From contig CACJTS010000003.1 in the NCBI GenBank assembly GCA_902596355.1, positions 1 to 64,000 of the forward strand: a stretch of DNA of 64,000 bases, given 5' to 3'. How positions within the stretch are numbered: position 1 is the first letter of the stretch; every line of letters begins with the position of its first letter. The notes below the pieces were generated by a model, which did not search any database, was not told the origin of the DNA, and saw only the letters and a program-made list of their open reading frames with translations. Both the position numbers and the translations under genes were made by a program. Of the stretch, positions 1 through 8,800 are shown piece by piece. This DNA is from an uncultured Pelagibacteraceae bacterium. GTDB lineage: Bacteria > Pseudomonadota > Alphaproteobacteria > Pelagibacterales > Pelagibacteraceae.

Positions 1-2
1 TT

Positions 3-452
3 AAAACTAATCTTAAACAAATTGAAAAATATATTAATAATGAAATGATGAAATGTATAGCTGGAATTGAAATGGAGGCATATGAAAAAGGTATAAGCGG
101 TGCAAAATCATGTTCATATATTTCAGCAAATGGTACTGAGTTTGCTTTTCACACAGCTTTATCTGGTTTAATGAATATCCATTTTAAAGATACAAAAAAT
201 CCATTTAACAACAGTGAACTAATGTTACATCAACGATGGAATAAATCTGGACAAGGTATGCCAAAAGTTAATGAAGCTGGAAGAATACACTGCAACTTTG
301 ATGCTGCAGACGCAAAAGGAACTTGGACAAATTTTATGAAAAATAATATTGGTGGTTGTGATGCAAGATATGGAACTGGATCTAATGATACAATGACAAT
401 ATATTTTAAAACTAAAGCTGATTACGATTATCATAGAGCTAGTTGGCAATAA
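3..452 (+). CDS. Hypothetical protein, 5' end cut by the window edge
   Basis: The frame is open from the left edge to a TAA at 450-452, so the gene starts outside the window; the first internal ATG is at 45. The visible part is about 149 residues with four cysteines (in KCIAG, KSCSY, IHCNF, GGCDA) and many aromatic and Asn/Gly residues in its second half. That composition would suit an exported, disulfide-bonded protein, but any signal peptide lies outside the window. It matches no family I recognise. A strong hairpin follows it, so it appears to end its transcription unit. Confidence 0.6.
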   Translation, partial: KTNLKQIEKYINNEMMKCIAGIEMEAYEKGISGAKSCSYISANGTEFAFHTALSGLMNIHFKDTKNPFNNSELMLHQRWNKSGQGMPKVNEAGRIHCNFDAADAKGTWTNFMKNNIGGCDARYGTGSNDTMTIYFKTKADYDYHRASWQ

Positions 453-473
453 CGACTACTTGATTGGTCTACA

Positions 474-520
474 AAAGCGGTAGCACTATGGTAACACTCA
501 TTGCTACCACTTTATAAAAT
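474..520 (+). terminator. Stem-loop terminator after the unknown gene
   Basis: Bases 474-485 and 502-513 pair as AAAG-c-GGTAGCA with TGCTACC-a-CTTT: seven GC-containing pairs, one mismatch, four more pairs and a 16-base loop. A short AT-rich tail with a T run (520-524) follows. It lies between the end of the unknown gene and the opposing tRNA-Thr, where a terminator for either strand would be useful. Confidence 0.6.
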
Positions 521-564
521 TTTTCATTTCGCAAAAATAGATAACGTTGATTTTACTTAAGAAG

Positions 565-640
565 TGGTGCCCCCGCACGGATTCGAACCGCGGACCTATT
601 GATTACAAATCAATTGCTCTACCAGCTGAGCTACAAGGGC
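565..640 (-). tRNA. tRNA-Thr (anticodon UGU)
   Basis: Read on the minus strand this is a full cloverleaf: acceptor GCCCTTG paired with CGGGGGC (two G-U pairs), D-arm with AGCTCAGCTGGTAGAGC, anticodon stem ATTGA/TCAAT around loop TTTGTAA (anticodon TGT), T-arm GGTTCGAATCC, discriminator A and an encoded CCA. It sits downstream of rlmB on the same strand, opposite to the tRNA-Tyr/Gly/tuf cluster. In E. coli, Thr tRNAs belong to the tRNA-tufB operon; here this one is on the other strand. Confidence 0.97.
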
Positions 641-673
641 ATGCGCAATAATTATTAATTATTTGTTAAATAA

Positions 674-1417
674 TCAACTCTTTTTTTTTAAATAACTAAG
701 GTGATGAAACACTATTGCGGCACTATTTGAGATATTTAAACTTTCTATATCTTCATTAATATTAATTTTAACAAAAAAATCTGCGTATTTACCTGTATGC
801 TGTCTCATACCAAATCCTTCTGACCCAAATAGAAGGATGTTATTTCCTTCCCATTTTATGTCTGTAAAATCTTTTTGACCTTTTGCATCAAAACCATAAA
901 TCCAGAAATTTTTTTCTCTTAAATTTTTTAAAGTGGAATTAATATTAGAAACTTGAAATATATTCACATGTTCCATGCATCCACTAGCTGATTTGTACAT
1001 CAACTTACTATCACGTGGAAAATGTCTTTCTTTAATTATCAATCCATCAATATCAAATGAAGCAGCACTTCTGATTAATGAACCAATATTTCTTGGATCA
1101 GTAACTTCATCGAGACAAACAAATGTTAAATTATTTTTATCTTTTATAAATTTTTTTAGCTCTAGTTGATCTAAATGTTCAATTTCAGCAACATAACCAT
1201 TATGCATTAACTGTTCTTTTGAAGTATATTTGTCTAATTCTCTTTTAGATTTAAAGTAAACCTTTACATCTTCCAAAATATTTTTATTTGGATTTTTTCT
1301 ATGAATATTTTTTTTAGACTCCTCAGTCAAAAAGACTCTTAAAACCTTTCTGTTAGGATTTCTAAGAGCTTCAATAACTGCGTGTTGACCAACAATGAAA
1401 AATGATGATTTATTCAT
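674..1417 (-). CDS. rlmB: 23S rRNA (guanosine-2'-O-)-methyltransferase RlmB, SpoU family
   Basis: A SpoU/TrmH-family 2'-O-methyltransferase of 247 residues, the usual RlmB length. The N-terminal part (about 1-85, FFIVGQHAVIEAL) is the RNA-binding substrate domain. The catalytic knotted domain carries DPRNIGSLIRSA (107-118, with the catalytic-type Asn-Ile-Gly), GSEGFGMR (198-205) and ESLNISNSAA (225-234), the three SpoU motifs. RlmB methylates the ribose of a 23S rRNA G (G2251 in E. coli) in the peptidyl-transferase P-loop. tRNA-Thr follows 33 bases downstream on the same strand. Other TrmH paralogues are possible, but the domain layout fits RlmB best. Confidence 0.9.
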   Translation of the reverse strand: MNKSSFFIVGQHAVIEALRNPNRKVLRVFLTEESKKNIHRKNPNKNILEDVKVYFKSKRELDKYTSKEQLMHNGYVAEIEHLDQLELKKFIKDKNNLTFVCLDEVTDPRNIGSLIRSAASFDIDGLIIKERHFPRDSKLMYKSASGCMEHVNIFQVSNINSTLKNLREKNFWIYGFDAKGQKDFTDIKWEGNNILLFGSEGFGMRQHTGKYADFFVKININEDIESLNISNSAAIVFHHLSYLKKKS

Positions 1418-1471
1418 AAATTATTATCTGTTTTATACGGTTTTTTTAATATTTTCCCATTAAATCACGTG

Positions 1472-1499
1472 TTGCATTTGCATAAATAAAATATATAAA
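1472..1499 (+). promoter_or_regulatory. Candidate sigma70 promoter of the tRNA-Tyr/tRNA-Gly/tuf unit
   Basis: TTGCAT (1472-1477) and TATAAA (1494-1499) are 16 bases apart, followed by a GC-containing segment (CGC) where stable-RNA promoters carry a discriminator. The start would be near 1506, about 40 bases before tRNA-Tyr. The flanks are AT-rich, so chance matches are easy and the call is tentative. Confidence 0.4.
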
Positions 1500-1546
1500 A
1501 CGCTTGTTATTTGAAGCTTTATTGAACAAGGGGACACTTCCCCAAA

Positions 1547-1632
1547 GGAGGGGTTCCAGAGCGGTCAAATGGGGCGGGCTGTAAACCCGTTGACTTCGGT
1601 CTTCGAAAGTTCGAATCTTTCCCCCTCCACCA
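1547..1632 (+). tRNA. tRNA-Tyr (anticodon GUA)
   Basis: Class II tRNA with a long variable arm. Acceptor GGAGGGG pairs with CCCCTCC; the anticodon loop CTGTAAA gives anticodon GTA; T-loop GTTCGAATC; discriminator A and an encoded CCA. It is the first element of a tRNA-Tyr, tRNA-Gly, tuf, tRNA-Trp, secE run. A small GGGG/CCCC hairpin lies just upstream (1530-1543). Confidence 0.97.
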
Positions 1633-1677
1633 TTTAATAAATTTTTAAATAACATGGAGTGTTACTCTTGGGGTTGT

Positions 1678-1751
1678 GCGGGTGTAGTTCAATGGTAGAA
1701 CGCTAGCCTTCCAAGCTGGATGTAAGGGTTCGATTCCCTTTACCCGCTCCA
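1678..1751 (+). tRNA. tRNA-Gly (anticodon UCC)
   Basis: Acceptor GCGGGTG pairs with TACCCGC (one G-U pair); D-arm GTTCAATGGTAGAAC; anticodon stem CTAGC/GCTGG around loop CTTCCAA (anticodon TCC); T-arm GGGTTCGATTCCC; discriminator T, encoded CCA. It lies 45 bases after tRNA-Tyr and 46 bases before tuf, so tuf mRNA is probably released by tRNA processing. Confidence 0.97.
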
Positions 1752-1797
1752 AGAAATGAAAATTAGATGAAACAAAAAAAACTGAGGTAAAAACGTA

Positions 1798-2988
1798 ATG
1801 TCAAAAGAAAAATTTGTAAGAAATAAACCCCACTGTAACATTGGGACCATTGGTCATGTCGACCATGGTAAAACAACTCTAACTGCCGCGATTACAAATG
1901 TATTAGCACAAGCAGGCGGTGGAACTGCAGTTGCTTATGATCAAATTGATAAAGCACCTGAAGAAAAAGAGAGAGGTATAACAATTTCAACAGCACACGT
2001 TGAGTATGAAACTGAAAAAAGACACTATGCTCACGTAGATTGTCCTGGTCACGCTGACTATGTTAAGAACATGATTACTGGTGCCGCACAAATGGATGGA
2101 GCAATTTTAGTTGTTAACGCAGCTGATGGTCCAATGCCACAAACAAGAGAACATATTCTTTTAGGAAGACAAGTTGGTATTCCTGCAATTGTTGTTTACT
2201 TAAATAAAGTAGACCAAGTTGATGATAAAGAAATGATCGAACTTGTTGAAGAAGAAATTAGAGAACTTTTAACCTCATACAAATATCCAGGTGATAAAAC
2301 ACCAATCGTTAAAGGTTCTGCTTTAGCAGCAGTTGAAGGAAGAGATGATGAAATTGGAAAAAATTCAATTTTAGAATTAATGAAAGCTGTTGATGAACAT
2401 ATTCCACAACCAGCTAGAGAAGTTGATAAACCATTCTTGATGCCAATTGAAGATGTATTCTCAATTTCTGGAAGAGGAACAGTTGCAACTGGTAGAGTTG
2501 AGTCTGGTGTAATTAAAACTGGTGAGGAAGTTGAAATAGTTGGAATTAAAGAAACTAAAAAATCAGTTTGTACTGGAGTTGAAATGTTTAGAAAACTTTT
2601 AGATTCTGGTGAAGCTGGTGATAACGTTGGAATTTTATTGAGAGGTATTGAAAGAACTGATATCGAAAGAGGTCAAGTTCTTTGTAAGCCTGGTTCAATT
2701 ACTCCACATACTAAATTTGAAGCTCAAGCGTATGTACTTAAAAAAGACGAAGGTGGAAGACATACTCCATTTTTTACTAAGTACAGACCACAGTTTTATT
2801 TTAGAACAACAGACGTTACAGGTGAAGTAGAATTACCAGCTGGTACTGAAATGGTTATGCCAGGTGATGATGCTAAATTTACTGTTAAACTGATTACACC
2901 GATCGCTATGGCAGAGAAATTAAACTTTGCAATTAGAGAGGGTGGAAGAACTGTTGGAGCAGGAGTAGTAACTAAAATTATAGAGTAA
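1798..2988 (+). CDS. tuf: Translation elongation factor Tu
   Basis: EF-Tu, 396 residues, near the standard length. It is the GTPase that delivers aminoacyl-tRNA to the ribosome. G1 is GHVDHGKT (19-26); the switch II segment [12 protein letters not shown] and the specificity motif NKVD follow; then come domain II ([22 protein letters not shown]) and domain III with the tRNA-contacting [21 protein letters not shown] region. A GAGGT ribosome site sits 9 bases before the ATG. It lies between tRNA-Gly and tRNA-Trp. No second tuf is present between fusA and rpsJ, the other classic site, so this may be the only copy in the genome. Confidence 0.98.
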   Translation: MSKEKFVRNKPHCNIGTIGHVDHGKTTLTAAITNVLAQAGGGTAVAYDQIDKAPEEKERGITISTAHVEYETEKRHYAHVDCPGHADYVKNMITGAAQMDGAILVVNAADGPMPQTREHILLGRQVGIPAIVVYLNKVDQVDDKEMIELVEEEIRELLTSYKYPGDKTPIVKGSALAAVEGRDDEIGKNSILELMKAVDEHIPQPAREVDKPFLMPIEDVFSISGRGTVATGRVESGVIKTGEEVEIVGIKETKKSVCTGVEMFRKLLDSGEAGDNVGILLRGIERTDIERGQVLCKPGSITPHTKFEAQAYVLKKDEGGRHTPFFTKYRPQFYFRTTDVTGEVELPAGTEMVMPGDDAKFTVKLITPIAMAEKLNFAIREGGRTVGAGVVTKIIE

Positions 2989-2998
2989 CTCTATAAAT

Positions 2999-3074
2999 AG
3001 GAGTGTAGCTCAATTGGTAGAGCGCCGGTCTCCAAAACCGGAGGCTGAGGGTTCGAGTCCCTCCGCTCCTGCCA
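2999..3074 (+). tRNA. tRNA-Trp (anticodon CCA)
   Basis: Acceptor AGGAGTG pairs with CGCTCCT; anticodon stem CCGGT/ACCGG around loop CTCCAAA (anticodon CCA); T-arm AGGGTTCGAGTCCCT; discriminator G and an encoded CCA. It starts 10 bases after the tuf stop and ends 17 bases before secE, the common tuf/tRNA-Trp/secE arrangement, so its excision would separate the tuf and secE messages. Confidence 0.98.
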
Positions 3075-3091
3075 ATTTGAGCTTATAAATT

Positions 3092-3283
3092 ATGAGAAAC
3101 CCGATCAAATTTATTCAGGAAGTAAAACAAGAGGCTTTTAAAGTTACTTGGCCTACTTGGAAAGAGACATTGCAAGGCGCATTAATGGTCTTTGTTATGG
3201 CAGTTGTTATGTCTTTATTTTTTCTTCTTTTAGATCAGGTTTTAAAATTTTTCTTAGAACTTTTACTTAAAGTGAGTATTTAA
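3092..3283 (+). CDS. secE: Preprotein translocase subunit SecE
   Basis: A 63-residue SecE of the short single-span form. An amphipathic N-terminal helix with the conserved KVTWPTWKETLQG segment (18-30) precedes one membrane helix (about 31-55, MVFVMAVVMSLFFLLLDQ). SecE clamps SecY in the SecYEG channel; secY itself is at 25.96 kb in this window. The stop overlaps the nusG start by one base (TAATG), so the two are probably translationally coupled. It sits between tRNA-Trp and nusG as in most bacteria. Confidence 0.95.
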   Translation: MRNPIKFIQEVKQEAFKVTWPTWKETLQGALMVFVMAVVMSLFFLLLDQVLKFFLELLLKVSI

Positions 3284-3813
3284 TGAAAAATTGGTATATT
3301 GTTCAGTCACATTCTAGTTTTGAGAATAAAGTTGCCTCTTTAATTAAAGAGGAGGCAGATAAAGCTAAAATTGCTGATAAGTTTGAAGAAATTATTGTAC
3401 CTACTCATGATGTTACTGAGGTTAAGAGAGGTAAAAGAATTCAAAGAAAAAAAAAATACTTTCCTGGATATGTATTAATTAAAAGTGAGATGGATAATAA
3501 CATTTATCACATGATTAAGAATATAAAGAGAGTTAGTGGTTTCTTGGGTACAAAAGGTATTCCCGTTCCAGTTTCAGATAAAGAAGTAGAGAAGATTTTA
3601 GGTCAGATTAAAGATGGTGTTGCTCAGCCAAAATCTGGCGTAGATTATAGTGTAGGTGAAAAAGTTCAGGTCGTAGATGGTCCATTTGCATCATTTACTG
3701 GAATGATTGAGGAAATTGACGAAGAAAAAGCTAGACTTAAGGTGTCAGTTTCTATATTTGGTCGTCCTACACCGGTAGATTTAGAATATAATCAGGTTGA
3801 GAAGGTAAGTTAA
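3283..3813 (+). CDS. nusG: Transcription termination/antitermination factor NusG
   Basis: NusG, 176 residues. The NGN domain (about 1-115) begins with [14 protein letters not shown] and includes the [11 protein letters not shown] strand that contacts the polymerase clamp. The C-terminal KOW domain (about 123-176) has the signature [23 protein letters not shown], which binds Rho or ribosomal protein S10; rpsJ for S10 is at 17.2 kb. It is joined to secE and rplK by one-base TAATG overlaps. No untranslated leader is left before rplK, so any L1 control site would lie inside this coding region. Confidence 0.97.
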   Translation: MKNWYIVQSHSSFENKVASLIKEEADKAKIADKFEEIIVPTHDVTEVKRGKRIQRKKKYFPGYVLIKSEMDNNIYHMIKNIKRVSGFLGTKGIPVPVSDKEVEKILGQIKDGVAQPKSGVDYSVGEKVQVVDGPFASFTGMIEEIDEEKARLKVSVSIFGRPTPVDLEYNQVEKVS

Positions 3814-4238
3814 TGGCAAAAGAAATTAGTGGATTTATAAAATTACAAATTAAAGGTGGTCAAGCTAATCCAGCTCCCCCAGTTGGCCCTGCATTAGGTC
3901 AACGTGGTGTAAATATTATGGAGTTTTGTAAAGCGTTTAATGATAAAACTAAGTCAATGGCAGGCAAACCTGTTCCAGTAGAAATTACTGTATATAAAGA
4001 TAAAAAATTTGATTTTAAAATTAAATCACCTCCAGCATCTTTTTATATTAAAGAAGCTGTAAAGCTTAAAGGTGGATCAAAAGAACCTGGACGAAATATT
4101 GTTGCTTCAATTTCTAAAAAACAATTAGAGAGTATAGCAAAAGAAAAAATGAGTGATCTAAATGCACATGATATTGAAGAAGCTATAAAGATTATTGCAG
4201 GATCAGCAAGATCAATGGGTATTGAGGTAAAAGAATAA
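3813..4238 (+). CDS. rplK: 50S ribosomal protein L11
   Basis: L11, 141 residues, standard size. The N-terminal domain holds the Pro-rich [15 protein letters not shown] segment (about 22-36) that lines the GTPase-associated centre and the thiostrepton pocket. The C-terminal domain (about 75-141) binds the 23S rRNA 1060-region hairpin. It overlaps nusG and rplA by one base at each end. An AAGGT ribosome site precedes the start. Confidence 0.98.
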   Translation: MAKEISGFIKLQIKGGQANPAPPVGPALGQRGVNIMEFCKAFNDKTKSMAGKPVPVEITVYKDKKFDFKIKSPPASFYIKEAVKLKGGSKEPGRNIVASISKKQLESIAKEKMSDLNAHDIEEAIKIIAGSARSMGIEVKE

Positions 4239-4927
4239 TGGCATCAAAAAGATACAAAAAATTACCTGAAAAGACAAAAGACTTGAACGCGGAAACTATA
4301 GAAAAATTGTTACCTGAGCTTAAGAAGAATTGCACAACTAAATTTGACGAGTCTTTAGATTTAAGTTTTCAAATAAATCACAAGCAAAAGAAAAGCGAAG
4401 TTAATATTAGAACTGTAGTTAATTTGCCGGGTGGAACAGGTAAGAAGGTCAAAGTTGCTGTAGTTTGTGAAGATAATAAAGCTCAAGATGCAAAAGATGC
4501 AGGTGCGGATATCGTAGGTGGTGATGAATTTGTTGAAAGAATTAAAGGCGGAGAATTAAATTTTGAAAAATTAATTTGTACACCAGGAATGATGATTAAA
4601 CTTTCTAAATTAGGTAAAGTTTTAGGACCAAAAGGTTTAATGCCTAATCCAAAGCTTGGTTCAGTTTCTGAAAATATTAAAGAAGCTGTAACTAATGCTA
4701 AATCTGGCCAAGTAGAAATTAGAAATGATAAAGACGGAAACATCGGTGTTAGCATTGGTAAAAAATCTTTTAATGATGATCAATTATTGAAAAACTACAA
4801 TGCAATTCTAGATGCTTTAGAAAAAGAAAAATCAAATAATACTTTAAAAGGTGATTTGATTAGAAGTGTATTTGCTACATCTACAATGGGTGTTTCATAT
4901 AAAGTTAAATTAGGGAAATCGATATAA
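4238..4927 (+). CDS. rplA: 50S ribosomal protein L1
   Basis: L1, 229 residues, full length. The two-domain stalk protein shows the characteristic CTPGMMIKLSKLGKVLGPKGLMPNPKLG segment (begins near residue 113) and the returning domain I strand at the end. L1 binds helix 76-78 of 23S rRNA at the E-site. In many bacteria it also represses its own message through a mimic upstream of rplK, but here there is no such intergenic region. rplJ begins 2 bases after the stop, so the usual L10 leader is absent. Confidence 0.98.
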   Translation: MASKRYKKLPEKTKDLNAETIEKLLPELKKNCTTKFDESLDLSFQINHKQKKSEVNIRTVVNLPGGTGKKVKVAVVCEDNKAQDAKDAGADIVGGDEFVERIKGGELNFEKLICTPGMMIKLSKLGKVLGPKGLMPNPKLGSVSENIKEAVTNAKSGQVEIRNDKDGNIGVSIGKKSFNDDQLLKNYNAILDALEKEKSNNTLKGDLIRSVFATSTMGVSYKVKLGKSI

Positions 4928-4929
4928 TT

Positions 4930-5451
4930 ATGATGAACAAAGAGCAAAAGAAAAATTATATTGAAGAAATGACTAGTAAGTTTGAAAACAGCAAAGCTGT
5001 TATGGTTACTCATTACCAAGGTTTAACTATGACTCAACTTGATGAATTAAGAGCCAAAATGAGAGAACATGGAATTATATTTAAAATAACAAAAAACAGA
5101 ATTACAAAATTAGCTTTAGAAAAAACTAAGTGTAAAGATTTATCAAATTTATTTACTGGTCCTACTGCAGTAGCATTTGGAGAGGATGCTATAATGTCTG
5201 CAAGGATTCTTTCAAAATTTGCAAAAGATAACGAAAACTTAAAATTAATTGGTGGAATCATGGATAATGAGGTCTTAGATCAGGCCGGTGTCCAAAATGT
5301 AGCTAGTTTACCAACACTAGATGAAGCAAGAGCCAATATTGTGGGTATTTTGAACGCTTCTGCATCTAAATTAATCAGTATTTTGCTTGCACATTCAGAA
5401 AAAATGAGTAGTTTGTCGGCAGAAAATTCTGAAACACAACCCAAAGAGTAA
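4930..5451 (+). CDS. rplJ: 50S ribosomal protein L10
   Basis: L10, 173 residues, the base of the L7/L12 stalk. The N-terminal rRNA-binding domain runs to about residue 120; the C-terminal helix (about 130-165) offers the binding sites for L7/L12 dimers. Two adjacent ATGs (4930 and 4933) could start it. It normally follows a long structured leader that L10 binds; here only two bases separate it from rplA. rplL follows after 5 bases. Confidence 0.97.
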   Translation: MMNKEQKKNYIEEMTSKFENSKAVMVTHYQGLTMTQLDELRAKMREHGIIFKITKNRITKLALEKTKCKDLSNLFTGPTAVAFGEDAIMSARILSKFAKDNENLKLIGGIMDNEVLDQAGVQNVASLPTLDEARANIVGILNASASKLISILLAHSEKMSSLSAENSETQPKE

Positions 5452-5456
5452 TACAT

Positions 5457-5822
5457 ATGCCTGACCTAAACAAAATTATTGAAGACTTATCAAGTTTGAC
5501 TGTTGCAGAGGCAGCTGAACTTTCAAAACAATTAGAAGAAAAATGGGGTGTAACTCCAATGGCAGCAGCAGCTCCAGCAGCAGCAGGCGGTGCGGCTCCA
5601 GCAGAAGATAAAGATGATTTTACAATCATGTTAGTTTCTGCAGGTGATAAAAAAATTAATGTTATCAAAGAAGTAAGAGCAGCTACTTCATTAGGTTTAA
5701 AAGAAGCTAAAGATCTTGTAGAGGGAGCACCAAAAGAAGTTAAATCTGGTGTAAATAAAAAAGACGCTGAAGAGATCAAAGCTAAGTTAGAAGCTGCAGG
5801 CGCTAAAGTAGAACTTAAATAA
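5457..5822 (+). CDS. rplL: 50S ribosomal protein L7/L12
   Basis: L7/L12, 121 residues. The N-terminal dimerisation helix pair (1-33) is followed by an Ala/Pro/Gly hinge (about 36-52, [17 protein letters not shown]) and the C-terminal factor-binding domain with [13 protein letters not shown] and [14 protein letters not shown], which recruits EF-Tu and EF-G. It is present in several copies per ribosome. A perfect hairpin separates it from rpoB, at the place where E. coli has an attenuator and an RNase III site. Confidence 0.98.
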   Translation: MPDLNKIIEDLSSLTVAEAAELSKQLEEKWGVTPMAAAAPAAAGGAAPAEDKDDFTIMLVSAGDKKINVIKEVRAATSLGLKEAKDLVEGAPKEVKSGVNKKDAEEIKAKLEAAGAKVELK

Positions 5823-5841
5823 ATTAAAAAGAAAGAATTCA

Positions 5842-5866
5842 AATACTGATTATTTTAATCAGTATT
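5842..5866 (+). promoter_or_regulatory. Perfect inverted repeat in the rplL-rpoB gap
   Basis: Bases 5842-5852 and 5856-5866 (AATACTGATTA / TAATCAGTATT) are exact reverse complements with a 3-base loop. No T run follows, so it is not a plain intrinsic terminator. The position matches that of the rplL-rpoB attenuator/RNase III processing element known in enterobacteria, so it may adjust the ratio of stalk protein to RNA polymerase. Function is inferred from position only. Confidence 0.55.
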
Positions 5867-5877
5867 CATAAACATAG

Positions 5878-8800
5878 ATGCAATTATCTTTTACTGAAAA
5901 GAAAAATATAAGAAAAAGTTTTGGTAAACTTAAGGAAAGTTTATCTATCCCTAACCTAATTGAAGTACAAAAAAATTCATATAAAGAATTAACAGAATTT
6001 AATGCTGAAGCAGCTGAACTTACCAAGGGTTTCGATAGAGTATTCAAAAGTATTTTTCCAATTGAAGATTTAAATGATAAAGCAACTTTAGAGTATGTTT
6101 CCTACAGATTAGAAAAACCAAAATTTGATGTTGAAGAATGTATAGCAAGAGGTCTTACATATTCATCAGCTCTTAAGTGTACTTTAAGATTAGTGGTTTA
6201 TGAAATAGATCAAGAAAATAATACAAAAGATATTTTATCAGCAAAAGAGCAAGAAGTTTATATGGGTGAAGTTCCAATGATGACTAATAGCGGAACTTTT
6301 ATAACTAATGGTGTTCAAAGAGTTGTAGTAAACCAAATGCACAGAAGTCCAGGTGTATTTTTTGATCATGATAAAGGAAAAACTCATGCAAGTGGTAAAC
6401 TTCTGTTTAATTGTAGAGTAATACCAAATAGAGGTTCTTGGTTAGATTTTGAGTATGATGTTAAAGATTTTCTATATTTTAAAATCGATAGAAAAAAGAA
6501 AATTTTTTCGTCAACTTTATTATTAGCATTAGGTTATACAAAACCCGAAATAGTAGATGAGTTCTATGAGAGTGAACAATATACTTTTGATCTAAAAACA
6601 GAAAAGTGGAAAACAAAATTTAATCCAGAAAACTATAAAGCTAAAAATTTCTCAGAAGAGGTAATTGATGCTAAGACTGGAGAAGTAGTAATTAAATTAG
6701 GCGATAAAATTAATTTTTTAAATGCAAAAAAATTAGCTAATGATGGTTTGAAAGATATCTTAGTTTCTAGAGAGTCTTTGTTTGGTAAATTTTTGCATAG
6801 AGATGTTAAAGTCAATCAACAAGAAGATGGTGTATTTAAAATTGGTACTGAATTAAATGATACAATTATTCAACAAATTTTAGATGCAAATATACATACG
6901 CTTAAAATATCGGTCACAAACTCTATAAACAAAGGTCCTTATCTACTTACTACTATTTTAGCAGATAAAAATTCTACTAAAGACGAAGCTATCACGGAAA
7001 TCTATAAAATGTTAAGACCTGGAGAACCGCCAACGATAGAGATAGCAACTCAAATATTTAATAATCTTTTCTTTAGTTCAGACAGATACGATTTGTCTGA
7101 TGTTGGAAGAGTTAAAATGAACTCAAGATTAAACCAAGAGTGTTCTGATAAAATTACCATATTAAGAAATGATGATATAGTTGCAATTATTCACAAAATG
7201 TTGGATTTACGAGATGGCAAAGATGATGTTGATGACATAGATCACTTAGGAAATAGAAGAGTTCGTTCTGTTGGAGAATTAGTTGAGAACCAAGCTAGAA
7301 TCGGTGTTTACAGAATGGAAAGAGCCATTAAAGAAAAAATGACAACTTTAGATGTTGAATCAGCAATGCCTCAAGATTTAATTAATGCAAAACCTTTAAC
7401 TGTTTCATTGAAAGATTTTTTTGCAAGTTCACAACTATCTCAATTTATGGACCAAACAAATCCATTATCTGAAATTACTCATAAGAGAAGAGTTTCGGCA
7501 TTAGGCCCAGGTGGTTTAACAAGAGAAAGAGCAGGTTTTGAAGTAAGAGACGTGCATCCAACTCACTATGGAAGAATTTGTCCCATTGAGACACCTGAAG
7601 GTCCAAATATTGGTTTGATTAATAGTTTATCAACATATGCAAAAATTAATAAGTATGGCTTTATTGAAAGTCCATATAAAAAAGTAAAGGATGGTGTTGT
7701 TCAAGACAAAGTCGAATACTTATCAGCAATGGAAGAAACAAAATTCACAATTGCTCAAGCAAATACAAAGCTTGATAAAAAGGGAAAAATAACTGAAGAA
7801 TTAGTTTCGTGCAGACAAAATCTAAACTTTCTTTTATCTAAACCAGATTCTATTGATTACATCGACGTATCACCAAAACAATTAGTTTCAGTTGCAGCAT
7901 CTTTAATTCCATTCTTAGAAAATGATGATGCGAATAGAGCCTTAATGGGATCAAACATGATGAGGCAAGCAGTTCCATTATTAAAACCTGAGTCACCGCT
8001 TGTTGGTACGGGAATTGAAAGTGATGTCGCCTTAGATTCTGGTGTAACTATAGTTGCTAAGCGTGATGGAATTGTTGATAAAATAGATGGTAAAAGAATT
8101 GTTATAAAAGTAACTGAGGAAACAGATTTTAGTAAGTCTGGTGTAGATATCTATAACCTACAAAAATTTAAAAGATCAAACCAAAATACTTGCATAAATC
8201 AAAGACCACTAGTTAGAGTTGGCGATAAAGTTAAATATGGAGATATCATTGCAGATGGTCCTTCAACAAAATTAGGTGAACTCGCATTAGGTAAGAATGT
8301 TACTGTAGCATTCATGCCTTGGCAAGGTTATAATTTTGAAGACTCAATCCTAATTTCAGAAAGATGTGTTACAGATGATGTATTTACATCTGTTCATATT
8401 GTTGAATACGAAATTATGGCGAGAGATACAAAGCTAGGTGAAGAAGAAATAACAAGAGATATACCAAATGTAAATGAAGAAGCTTTAAAAAACCTTGATG
8501 AGTCTGGAATAGTTTATATTGGTGCGGAGGTTAATGCTGGAGATATTTTAGTTGGTAAAGTTACTCCAAAAGGTGACTCAGCATCTGGTCCTGAAGAAAA
8601 ATTATTAAGATCAATATTTGGAGAAAAAGCTATAGATGTAACTGATACATCATTAAGAATGTCTAGAGGATCAAGTGGAACGGTAGTTGATGTAAGAGTA
8701 TTCAATAGACATGGAATTGAAAAAGATGAAAGATCAATAACTATTGAAAGAGCTGAAATTGAACAAGTTCAACAAGATAAAATTGTTGAGGAAGAAATAT

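Noticed and set aside
1446-1655. Minus-strand open frame over the tRNA-Tyr gene
   Set aside because: It is antisense to a well-formed tRNA and its promoter region, and its translation resembles no protein family.
4483-4755. Antisense frame of about 90 codons inside rplA
   Set aside because: Mirrors the codon pattern of the confident L1 gene; composition shows no independent protein character.
5375-5842. Antisense frame of 155 codons across rplL
   Set aside because: Its Ala/Ser-rich product is simply the reverse of the rplL hinge region; no promoter or ribosome site was seen.
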